Shown here in pieces: positions 46,130-56,743 of a DNA stretch of 64,000 nucleotides. The DNA is taken from positions 1,860,001 to 1,924,000 of the forward strand of contig JANTQA010000047.1 of NCBI GenBank assembly GCA_027625915.1. Direction: 5' to 3'. Source of the DNA: Anaeramoeba flamelloides (taxonomy: Eukaryota; Metamonada; Anaeramoebidae). The position numbers and the translations under genes were made by a program. Under the pieces are notes generated by a model. It was not told where the DNA came from and did no database searches. It saw only the letters and a program-made list of their open reading frames with translations. Numbering within the stretch: the first letter of the stretch is position 1; every line of letters begins with the position of its first letter.

Positions 46130-46770
46130 CAGCTGTTGAATTCTACAAATTGTAAATTTCGTTAGGTTTCCAAAATTTTAAAGAATAAAAAAAAATATTT
46201 TATTTTACACAAGTATTTTGAATTTTGAAAAATCTTCTTTAGGTTCTTTTTAAATTTTGAAATGATAAGAAACTTTTTTAATTTTTCATCTCATTACACA
46301 AATCAATAAAAATGTGGTTATCTTATCTTGATTTTATTGTTTTTCTGTAAAATCAATAGATTTTCGTTAGGTTTTTTAGAGTTTTTTATTTAAATGTGAA
46401 GTGTACTAGGTTTTTTTGAGGTAATCTATTTTATTTCGAAAATCTATTTATTTTCTTTAGGTTTTAGAAATTATAGTAATTAAAACAAAATTTCTCAAAT
46501 TTTTATAGTTTTTCCTAAATTAAAGCATAATCTTTGTTAAGTTTTCAAAAATTCAAAATATTTAAGTAAAACCATTTATTTTACTTTAATTCCTTTGAAT
46601 TTTGGAAAACCTGGAAACCATTAGTTCGGTATTCTTGAGTTTTAATGTTTATTCGGATATTTGATCGGTTTTACAAATCAAACATAAAACCGAGACACTC
46701 TATGACACTCTCCACACTTGAAAGCACTCTAAGACACTTTACAAAACGTTACGAAACTTCACGAATTCAT
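46130..46770. repeat. Degenerate hairpin repeat with CGTTAGGTTTT motif, second array
   Basis: Related to 55-485. It has the same lead-in GTTGAATTCTAC, then repeated TTAGGTTTT motifs (46152, 46371, 46457) and complementary GGAAAACCTGG. It ends in CACTCTATGACACTCTCC and CACTCTAAGACACTTTACAA, which parallel CACTCTACGACACTCTAAC of the first array. Confidence 0.6.
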
Positions 46771-48257
46771 GAATTTTTATTTCGTTATTGTTTAAAGACA
46801 TAAAAAAAATTTATTACAAACTCTAGGTTAAATATGAAGAATCTTTTTTTTTATATTTAGTTTAAATATAATTATTTTTTAATATATTTAATACCTTAAT
46901 TTTTTTAAAATTTAGATTTTCAGATTTTTGGATTATTTTCATAGGTGAAACAATTCCATCAAATATTTTCTAAATCTCTAATCATATCCAAATTGTATAG
47001 TTTTTTAAATAATTTACAATATGATGAATTATTTTGATTCATAACTCAAGAATATCTTGTTAAGACAATTTGTAAAATTTCTGGGTTTTAAAATTGGAGT
47101 TGAACCCTTCCATTTTAAAAATTTTTATTATGATTAGATTTTTCAGTAATCTATAAAAATTGAGTAAAATCAAAGATGTAACAAAATTCTTTTAAACTAC
47201 AAGGAAAACCACAATAACTTTTTTGTAATTTGAGAAAAACAAAAAAAAATTGAAATTTTCTTTTTATTTCGTAAATTAAAAAAAAAAAAAAAACAAAGAA
47301 CTTGAAGACACTCTAGTTTATTCTAGTGTTATTGATTTGAATCAAAATTTGTTTTTTTAATCTATTATTGGAAAATATTGGTTAATTTTTCTCAATTAAT
47401 TTTAACTTTTGAAAGTTTAAAATTTAAATGAGTTCTTTTATCAATCAAAATACTAAAGTATATAATTTCACTTTATTTTTTTTTTTGGTTTTACTAATAT
47501 TTCGATTCGGTACAATTTCAATAAAAAATCTTTATCAAAACTCTTTTTTTCTAAAAGGGAACAGGGTCAAAAATGAAAAATTAGCCCTATTTTTTTTTAG
47601 AATCAACCAACTTTAGGATTGTTTAGAAATAATAAACTTATATTAGAACCTTGAAATTCACAAAAGAAGCACCTTAACAAAATTAAATATTTCGGAAAAA
47701 AATATGAAAAAATTTTGGGTGCTTTTATTGAAATATCTCGGGAAAAATTTATCAATTATTTTAGAAATTTGAAATTGTTAACAATTAGATTTTTAAACCG
47801 TAAGTGTATTATTTTAAAAGGAATTACAACAACTCCTCAATTCTCTTAAAGTTAATTTGGAGTTTTCAAACAATTTTTTTATTTGAATTAACGATTTAAA
47901 AAACAAATAAAAAAGTACAAAAAAAAGAAAAGAAATTGGAAAAAGTAAACAAAAAAAGAAAAGTAAAATACAAAAAAAAATTTACTAAATGAGAAAAAAT
48001 GATCTAAAAAAAAAACATTGAAAAATTTATTTTGAGAAAATTAATGAATTAAACTCATAGAAAATGTTCTATTTCTTCAATTAAACCGGTCCCCTTTTAC
48101 TGTAAAAGAGATTCATGTGTATAAAAAATTAAAATGGTAATTTATTATCATTTCTTCTTTATTTTTTTTTTATTACCAAGGAATCTTAAACAAGGTAACT
48201 AAAGTACCGAGACTTTCGATAATTATAATAAATAAAAAATAAAAAACAGAGTATTTA
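46771..48257. other. Intergenic spacer
   Basis: A/T-rich. The plus-strand frame 47428-47616 is hydrophobic but lacks support. Poly-A runs at 47278-47294 and 47930-48020. The right end should contain the 3' UTR of the gene ending at 48258. Confidence 0.4.
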
Positions 48258-49730
48258 TTAAATAAATTGACTTTCGTAATTTTTTCTAAAATAACTTTCA
48301 AAATCAAATTTACAGCCATTTAAATAAAAAATAATTTCTTTTAAAGATAAAAACACATTTAATTTTTCAGTTGCAAATAAAACAAGTGTGCCCATGATTG
48401 TTTTACAAATAAATTCTGCCTTATCAAAGAATTTTTCTTTATCGTTTTGCACTTTCTTCTGTTGTATAAAAATTGATCGTTCTATGATCTGCTTTAAAGG
48501 GATGAACAATTTATTTATTCGATATTTTGTTGTATTTTTGATTATTAATGAAATGGCCTTCCCAATTTTGGGGTTTAAGATACCACCACGATCATTATTA
48601 TCGATTATGATCCAAAAAATTAAATTTATATTTTTGAAATTGGAATGCTTTGTTATAAAGACTTTCCCAAATGGAGAGTTTTCCGTTTCTTTTTGGTTTT
48701 CGTTCTGTTTTTGGTTTTCCTTTCCCCTTTCTTTTTTTTCTTTTGTTCCATTCTCTTTGTTTTGGATTTGTTTTTTTTGGTTGAATTGTTTTCTTCCTTT
48801 GTCAATTTTTTTCACTTTTTGGTTGTCGTGCTTTTCTTTCATCTCCTTTAATTGCTCGAACACAGTCGGAAAGTTCAATTCTGGTGTGCACTCAAAATAT
48901 TCACGTAAATCAGGATCATGGATTGTAAAATCTTTGTTAAGCAGCATGATCGTTGCTTGGAAGTTTTCTTTGGAAATAATTTTATTTAAATTGCTTTCCT
49001 CTTGAATAATGATTTCGGTCAACAAAAGCTGATCAGATAAAAAATCTGATTTGTATCTTGTAAATTTGATATTCATTTTTTGAACAAGGCCAAACTCTAC
49101 TTTGTTTGTGATTGACTTGTTTGGATCACGCTCTGTTTTATTCTTTTTTTTTTTTTTTTTTTTTTGATCTTTTTCTTTTTCAATTTCTTGTTTTTGTTTT
49201 TGTTTTTGTTTTTGTTCTTTTTCGTTTCCATTTTCTTCAAGACTTTGGAAGAAATTTTTATTTGTTTGATCACCTAATTTTAGTTTGTGCTTAATTTTGT
49301 TGTTTTTTTGATAATACAATAATTGGATTTCCTGTTTTTTGGTTTGTTTTTTTTTTTTTACATAAAAAATATTCTGTTTATGGTCATTTTCCTGTCCAAA
49401 TTCTGTGAATACAAGTGGCGTTGGTAAAACAACTTGGTTCCATTGTTTGGCAAGTAAAACTAAGTCTCGATTACTTGGTAAGGGAAAGGATATATTTGAA
49501 GGGTTTGTTGCAACTAAACTCAGCGATAGCACATAGACGCACCTTGACAATCGCTTGCGCAATTCAAGAGGAAATTGTTTATAATTATGGAAAAATAATA
49601 ATAGGGATTCATACAGAGTAGTCCCCTCTTTCAGTTCAAACTTCACCCTTGAAATGTTGTTCTTGTCAAGTCGATAACGAACCCTTATTACCAAATTTTC
49701 TGGGATATAAAGAGATCGTAATGGATCCAT
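48258..49730 (-). CDS. Unrecognised 490-aa protein with two Lys-rich insertions
   Basis: Single exon from ATG 49730 (MDPLRSLYIPENLVIRVRYR) to TGA/TAA at 48258. The open frame extends 25 codons further upstream without an ATG, so I use this start. Globular-looking segments are residues 1-125 (LYESLLLFFHNYKQFPLELR, RCVYVLSLSLVATNPSN), about 215-300 (FTRYKSDFLSDQLLLTEIII, FQATIMLLNKDFTIHDPDLR) and about 365-490 (INLIFWIIIDNNDRGGILNP, FICKTIMGTLVLFATEKLNV). They are separated by low-complexity Lys/Gln/Glu linkers; the first includes QKQKQKQKQ and a K8 run encoded by a T-run at 49143-49163. There is no signal peptide, no clear membrane span and no known motif. Its length and alternation of ordered and charged blocks argue for a real host gene of unknown role. 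Confidence 0.7.
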   Translation of the reverse strand: MDPLRSLYIPENLVIRVRYRLDKNNISRVKFELKEGTTLYESLLLFFHNYKQFPLELRKRLSRCVYVLSLSLVATNPSNISFPLPSNRDLVLLAKQWNQVVLPTPLVFTEFGQENDHKQNIFYVKKKKQTKKQEIQLLYYQKNNKIKHKLKLGDQTNKNFFQSLEENGNEKEQKQKQKQKQEIEKEKDQKKKKKKKNKTERDPNKSITNKVEFGLVQKMNIKFTRYKSDFLSDQLLLTEIIIQEESNLNKIISKENFQATIMLLNKDFTIHDPDLREYFECTPELNFPTVFEQLKEMKEKHDNQKVKKIDKGRKQFNQKKQIQNKENGTKEKKERGKENQKQNENQKETENSPFGKVFITKHSNFKNINLIFWIIIDNNDRGGILNPKIGKAISLIIKNTTKYRINKLFIPLKQIIERSIFIQQKKVQNDKEKFFDKAEFICKTIMGTLVLFATEKLNVFLSLKEIIFYLNGCKFDFESYFRKNYESQFI

Positions 49731-50047
49731 TTGAAGAATTTGAATTCGTTTGAAATTCGTAGATTTTTGAAATTGAGATTTGCTCTTGGTGTTTTTTAAA
49801 AACAAATTTTTTCAATATTTAGTTTGTTGGATGTACACTTTCAAAAAGTTGAAAAAATGATTTTTTTTTATATTTTTATCTTAAGGAGTATATGTTCCAG
49901 TTTTAATAAGTCCTATTTTTTCTGTTACAATACTTGGAATCCAAGAAATTGTATTTGAATTTTTAAACGAAGTTTTCCAAGACTCATTAAATCTTTGTTG
50001 GTATAAGCTTATTTAATGGGAAAAAATTTTCACTTCAGGACGACCTT

Positions 50048-51421
50048 TTAAGGGAGTAGCTACACCATAAGACATGATAAAAATTTGAGAGAGATGAGAT
50101 AAGAACATTTTATTTTTGTGGCGTGTGATCGTAGATTCTCTAAAAATTTTTTTTAAAAAAATTATTTGATATTTTTTTTTAGTAATGTTCAACAATAAAA
50201 AAATTGAGATTATATTGATAGAATAGTTTTTATTATTATTATTTTTTTATTAAAATAAACTTAATTCCATTAATTTGGACACATTTTAAACAGTTGAAAA
50301 AATAACAATAACATGATTTTCATCCAATTCGAAATTAATTTTAATTCAACAAACTATTTCATTTTTTGTCTTTTTTGTTTTTGTTTTCATTTCCAATTTT
50401 TCATTTACTTAATCTGTTTAGTTAGATCTGAAATTTTTTTATAGATGGTTGATAGAATGTTAGTGTTGAGTTTCAAAAATTGAAAAATCCACATACAACC
50501 GGTGCATGGTATCTTATCATTTGATCGATCAACCATTGTTGGTGTAATTTTAACAAATCTACCAATATATTTTTTGTTCAAATTCTTTCATTTCAGCTCG
50601 TTTCCTTATTTTTACACATCTGTTTTGATTTTTTATTTTATATTGTTTTCTTATATTTGGATGGAAAATATTACTTAAAAAACCATTAATACTATGTTAT
50701 TTAAATATGGTTTTATATTACGTTTGGGAAAATATAATAAATTGAGTTTTTGTTTTCCTATTTTTGATTTTCTGATCTGTCCAAATTTTTGGAATGGGGT
50801 TTAGTTTTTTTTTTGGAGAAGATAATTTCAGATTTTTTGAATAAAACTTGTGGCTATTTTGTGTTTTAAACTTTGATAACATATAATCATATTCACTTCT
50901 CCAATTCCACTAAACGCAATGATTTAAAATCCTAATAAGTAATAATTTGACTTAATTATTCTAATTTTGGAATTCTTCTAGCTATTTAGGTCCCATTTAT
51001 GTTTCCTTTTATGATTCTTTCAATTGTAATGTTTTTGTTCATTTTAAACAAAATCCATTAATCCCAAATGCCACTAATAAAAAAATATTTCTAATTGCTT
51101 TATCTTGTCAGGATTAAAAAAATCTCAAAAATGATGAAAAAATAAAAAATGAAAAAATTAAATGCCACAATAGAATGTTGAGAGAAGGATAAAAGAAAAG
51201 TTATTCAACTTTCAAAACATTATTTTTTGCAATTCAACTCAACATTCTATTGTGGCAATTTCTTTGAGACCTGAAAAAAAAATTTAAAAAATCTAATGAA
51301 TGAAGTACTTTAAATAATAAAAATCAATGAGTTACAACCAAAGTAAAAAATGTTATTTTCTGATCCTCTTCAGAATTGCAAAAAAGTGAAAAATTTTCCT
51401 TTACCGTGGCTACTCCCTTAA
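50048..51421. mobile_element. TTAA-flanked TIR element (1.37 kb)
   Basis: The borders TTAAGGGAGTAGCTAC (50048) and GTGGCTACTCCCTTAA (51421) are inverted repeats with one mismatch over 16 bases, each including TTAA. The interior is A/T-rich without a transposase ORF. It shares the end motif TTAAGGGAGT with the elements at 38323/38832 but not their interior, so it is a separate subfamily. A perfect 20-bp hairpin lies inside at 51163-51257. Confidence 0.65.
51163..51257. repeat. Perfect 20-bp inverted repeat inside the TTAA element
   Basis: TGCCACAATAGAATGTTGAG at 51163-51182 is exactly complementary to 51238-51257, with a 55-base interior. It is unusually GC-balanced for the region. It could be a nested mini-element or a transcribed stem. 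Confidence 0.7.
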
Positions 51422-52088
51422 GGTGAAAATGATGAAATTCTCAGTAAAAATACCTTGAAAGATTTCTATAATCTACGTGAAGTCGAAACAACTGAGAATT
51501 TCTTTTATAATAAAATGGGATTATTTTCCCAATTCAAACAATTTTGACAATTTTCAACCTTTCTGATCAATTTACACATAAATTTTCTTAGATCCAACCA
51601 AAATTTGATTACTATATTTCATAATTTCCATTTCAAATCTATAAGCAGAAAACAAAATATTTTTTCCTTTTATGGGTATTCTTTTTACAGTAACTTTTAA
51701 AAGTTTGAAATATTTAATATTCGAATTTAAAGTAAATATCGAATAGTCGTTCATTTTGTTCAATTTTGATATAAAGATGTGATTGATTTATTTTTTTTTT
51801 TTGATTTTTTTACTTCAAAACAAGTAATTTTTTGATCCAATTTCTTGATGTAAAAATTCTTTTTGAGAAGTGAATGTTAAATAACTAATAACCCAACATT
51901 CTCAGAGGTGGATATGTGGTCCTTAAAGGATAATTAAACATAAATTTCTAAGATTAAGATTTATAGAGATTAGTTTTTTATACATATATTAATTTCCTAT
52001 CAATACCTTGAGTTGAAATAAGGTTACTTTTCACATTATCCAAGAATGAATATAGGTAGAAAGTATTCTTAAAATTTTCTTTATCCCA

Positions 52089-53101
52089 TTAAGGAGCTAT
52101 TAATCTTTTTTTTTTTTTTTTATCACCAAAGGTAATAGAGTAATTATTAACACTACAATTCAATTAAACCGATAAGCCAACTTCGTTTGTCAACTTTAGA
52201 GAAATGAGTTATTATTTTTAGAAGAATTCATTTTTTCCCAACAAAATTAACAATCAAAAGATTCAATACTATTTGGTGTTTAGTTTTTGGATCAAAAAAA
52301 GAAAAAAGAAAAATTTACAATGCATTTTTATTTATATGAAATTCAACTTTTAGTAATTTCTGAGAGTTTATATGAATAAATAACCTTGAAATGTTTAATC
52401 TTTATTTTAAAAATATATAAAATAAATCTAATATTGAAGGGAAAATTATTAAATTTCAAAATTGGTCAAATTCTCATTTTTTTCAAAAAAGTTAATTCCT
52501 ATTGAAATATATTGACTATAGGTATTTAAAAACATCTTTACGGGTAGATTATGGTATTTTAGGGTAGGTTAGAGTATGCTAGAGTAGGTTTTTGGTGTTT
52601 GAATGGTATACTAGAAAATTTTGGGAAGGATTTTGAAAAAAAATTATTAACTTACCAATTAGACTTTTGAAACTTTTTTTAAGGGGAAAAAAATTTACAC
52701 TTAACTTTCGTGGTTAAAATTGGATTTCGAACAAATTTTTAAAAATATTTATTATTGATGATTCTAAAATTTTGGATTTTCTACAATTTAGTAATAAAAT
52801 ACTCCCAATCGCAAAATAATTGTTTTGCTCCCCCCCCACAACTATAAAAAACATTAAAAACTTTCATACCAATGATAATAATCAAGAAACTCTTCAAAAA
52901 TATGAAAAATTTCAATTTGACCAAATTTGAAATTTAATAATATACCCATATTGAATCCTTGAAGATCTAAAAAAATTGATAATTTATTTTATTCATAAAA
53001 AATTATTAAATTTTTTGAAATTTCAAAGGTTTGGTAATATTCTTTTTCAAAAATTAAAAATACAAAAAAAGTATTTATTATTATTTAAATAAGTAATTTG
53101 A

Positions 53102-53137
<36 letters not shown>

Positions 53138-53847
53138 TAATAATAAAATGGAATTAATATTATTTGTTTAGACAATCTTTTAAAATTTAAGATATACATG
53201 TAAATTCTATTGATTCATTTAATCCTTGGATGATAACTCGACTAAAGAAATAATTAAGATTGGGTAATTAATTAATGATTAAAATCAATCAAATTAATAA
53301 GTATTTCTTTTGGTTATAAGTTAAATTTCAAGCTTTCAAAAAAGTGTTTTGAGTAAATTTTTAGTTAAATAGTTTCGTCATTTTCGCAAATTTTTTAAAA
53401 AAAAGAAACGAAAAAATTGTTTCCAAACTGTTCTTTGAATCAAAATACTATATTTTTTTCAAGTTTAAAATAATTACTAATATTTTTTCGAAAAACAAGT
53501 ATTTTTTATACCAAGTTATTCCAAAACTTAGTGGTTTCATTTTTAAAGTGTATTTTTGTACACTTCCTTTACAGGCAATAAGATTTCTTTTTTCTGTAAC
53601 AAAAAAAAATTTTTTTTAAAAAATTTTACAAACTCGGTTGAATTTTGGACTTTTTTAAAATCAAAAAAAAAAAATCAATCAAACTTTTAAAAACAATAAT
53701 TAATTTCGAAAAAATTATTAAAAGCAAGTTGGGTATTGTAGTAATCAAATTTTTACTTTTTTTTTCAATTTCAATATTGAGTATTTTTTTTTTTTTTGAT
53801 TTGGTATTAAATTTACAAGAATATTTTTGTAGTTTACTGGTCCACTA
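52089..53847 (-). mobile_element. TTAA-type element, inverse copy with nested insertion
   Basis: 52089-52400 is the inverse complement of the right end of 34665-35884 (shared AACTTCGTTTGTCAACTTTA, near 52181-52200). 53380-53847 is the inverse complement of its left end (GTGTATTTTTGTACACTTCC near 53549, then ACTGGTCCACTAAG at the border). It is 1.76 kb instead of 1.2 kb because R3 copy 2 (52438-52948) sits inside. A (TA)n tract lies at 53103-53132. Confidence 0.6.
52438..52948 (-). mobile_element. TIR element R3, copy 2 (nested)
   Basis: Inverse of 27023-27569, about 510 bp, with the same terminal motif (GGGAAAATTATTAAATTTC..AAATTGGTCAAATT left; AATTTGACC...AATAATATACCC right) and the internal TAGGGTAGGTTAGAGTATGC block. 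It sits inside the TTAA-type element 52089-53847, so it inserted later. Confidence 0.65.
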
Positions 53848-55210
53848 AGTGGGTAATGGTAAAATATATTTGCTATAAATAAAAGTATGTTATCATTAAA
53901 CGTAAATAATTATAGTGATCTCGATATTTAAAATCACTCTAAAAAAATCAATTACAAATTATTATCAAAACATAAATTATTGTTTTTATTTACTCATTTT
54001 GCAATTAAGAAAAATCATTTTTGGATTAAAATTTTTGTAATTAATTTCAAAAATCTACAAATATAAATATAGAACCAAAATAATAATATTCAAATATTTA
54101 ATTATGATTCTTATCGAGAATTGACCAAAATAACTATTTTTTTAATTTTTATTTTACAATATAGAATCAATAAAAATCAACATCTAAACCTAAAGATATA
54201 TTATTTCGGTTGCTATTTGAGAAGTTTTTTGCATTTTCAATATACTTCCAATCTCTGAAAATAATTTGTTAAACTAATCCAATGGGTTATTTATTTAATT
54301 TTTAAGCCCAAAAACAAAATAAAGACAAATTTAAGAAATATATTTCACAACTTAAAAATCAGAATATTGAGGACTCAATATTTAAACCTGTGACGAAGTG
54401 TAGATTTTTTTCAATAATTGTTAGATTTGTTACTAATAAAAGGATCGTTTTCTATAAAATGAGATCATCTTTTAATAAAATTTTATAAATTAAATTTTGA
54501 GTGGCATGCTAAACATGTATACACTAATAGGATTTTACATTCATTACCAATGTCTTGTAATTTGAGACTTCTCCTTGGTAGATGTTAATGTCTTCAACTA
54601 AATATAGTAATTATCAAAATTAAATACTTTATCTTTCATTTATAGTTAGGAATGTAAAACACAGTGCAAAATCAATAACTTTATATTTTAGTTTTTTTTA
54701 CTAAATTGATAATTTTTCTAAAAAAGATAATATTTTTCCAATTTAACCTGAATAAAAACTTTTTTGTCAATGGAATTATTTATTTCTAATAGCTAAAAAA
54801 ATCTAGTTAAGTAAAAATTTTTTTTTCGGGGATGTTTTTTTTTTTTTTTATTTTTAAAGAATAATTTTGGTTTTTTAATTTCAGTTTCTTTTCTAAACCT
54901 TTTTATTTGCATATTGAATCTCAGTTTTTTTTGACAAGTAGTCTCTCTTATTGTTCTACACAGGCAAAGTTATATAGTTTTTGGAAAAATGGCAAATATA
55001 GTAAAAAAACTGAAAATATTAACACATAGACTTTTACAAATGTAAAGTCAAACAGTATTAAAAAAAAAAACTATTAAGAATTGAATTTTTTTTCTCCTTG
55101 AAAAAATCAAATAAAAGTAAATGAAAAAAAAAATTTTCTATTTATGAGTTTAAGTTTGAATATATAGCAGTGAAAAAAATATTTGAGATTAAAAAAATCC
55201 TTTATATGTT
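53848..55210. other. Intergenic spacer
   Basis: About 1.4 kb, A/T-rich. No gene, RNA or repeat border recognised. Confidence 0.4.
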
Positions 55211-55630
55211 TTTTAATTGTGAATATTAGGAAAATTTTTATGTAATTTCTTTTATTTAAAATCAAATCCTTTTTTTTTTTTTTTTTTTTTTTGAAGAATC
55301 AAATTTTTAAATTATAACTCACCCATTTACAGAATGATGATTAATAAAATTACCCTTGTTTAAAACACCATTCAGTCAATCAATTAACAAGAATAAAAAT
55401 TATCATTTTCCATACTCGAGTAAGCCTCAATAAAACTCCATTTTTTTTTTTTTAAAGTATTTCTACTTATACTATCAAACAATTACTTGAGTATTCTTTA
55501 AACATCTTACTTTAATACTTTGGGTGGGTTTATTGATAGGTTTATAAAAAAATAAGTTTATTAATAAAAAGGATTTGATTGTCGATATTTGAAATTATAA
55601 ACTCAATTTTCCTAATATTCACAATTAAAA
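55211..55630. repeat. 26-bp inverted-repeat element
   Basis: 55211-55236 (TTTTAATTGTGAATATTAGG and on) is complementary to 55605-55630, enclosing 420 bp with a long T-run (55268-55292). Probably a MITE. Confidence 0.55.
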
Positions 55631-55659
55631 ATCTTGTCAGGTATTATTTTCATATCCAG

Positions 55660-56180
55660 TATTTTTTTCACAACTAAACTATCTTTCATAATAATTGGCC
55701 CATTAAAAATCAAAATTTAAGTAAAAATATTTTTAATAATTGAAGTTATCTATTATAATATAAAAATTTAGATTTTAATAATCAATACTATACTCAAGAG
55801 ATATTTATTTTTTGTCTAAAAAAAATAAAAAAAACTGTTAAAAAAATTGGGAAATTTATTTTGAAAGAAGTATTATATGAAAAATAGAAAATTTAAAAAA
55901 GTAAAAAAAACCATTTATCGATTCTCCTTCCATTTGAATAACTAAATCTAATCTCTTTTTCATATTTGAAACCAAATTTTGCATTCATTCATCTGTTACT
56001 TCTTTCAAATTTTTCATTTTCATTTTCCATTTTAACAAAACACTTTTGAAAAAATAAAAAAGAGAAAAAATGATTTATTTGCAAACTTTTCATTATGAGA
56101 GGAAAAACTTCAAAACGATACAAAAGCAATTCATTATTCAAATGTAAGGTGAACCATTTATTATGAAATTTAGTTTACAA
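55660..56180 (-). repeat. Dispersed repeat R5, copy 2 (inverted)
   Basis: Inverse complement of 33580-34115, with long identical blocks. It is flanked by a diverged direct repeat of about 55 bp: 55613-55670 and 56193-56250 both read ATATTCACAATTAAAAAT, then TTATTTTCAT. It lies immediately beside the inverted-repeat element 55211-55630, whose right arm is part of the left flank. Confidence 0.65.
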
Positions 56181-56743
56181 CAATTTCCACCATATTCACA
56201 ATTAAAAATATTGTCCTAGGATTATTTTCATGTCAGGTATTTTTTTTACAATCACAAATCAGATTTTTCTGTTTTTATTTTAAATTTTAAAAAAAAGAAT
56301 TTTATTTTAACAATTTCAAACAAAATAAGTGAATAAAAGTCTCAAAAAATTCATAAATAATATCCAAAAAAATTTTTTTTCAAAAGTTTAATTAATGGTT
56401 TTTTTATTAAATTATTATTAATTTTTTGATTGTTAAAGACATGAAAATGAAATCATTGTTTTTTTTTTTCTCAATTTTATCCCCATAAATAAAATAATAA
56501 ACTTTTTTTAACACAAAAAATAAAAGTAAAAAATACCAAAATTCATTTTTTAATCATTAATAAACACTTGTGCATAATTTTTATTGAATGGTAATTTAAT
56601 TAAAAATTTTTTTAAATTCAACACATAAAGCTGAAATTATATAAAATGGTTGTTATGTTTTTGAATAATTATTATTTTGAGGAAATTAATAAATTTGATT
56701 CAAAAAAAAAAGTTATTAATAATGAAAACAAAACAAACCAAAA

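Noticed and set aside
48388-49005. 205-aa plus-strand open frame
   Set aside because: It lies exactly antisense to the Lys-rich 490-aa gene. Its Phe/Ser/Leu bias is the complement of AAA/GAA codons, so it is a shadow.
53103-53132. (TA)n as a possible functional site
   Set aside because: A simple dinucleotide microsatellite inside a decayed element. No flanking structure supports a role.
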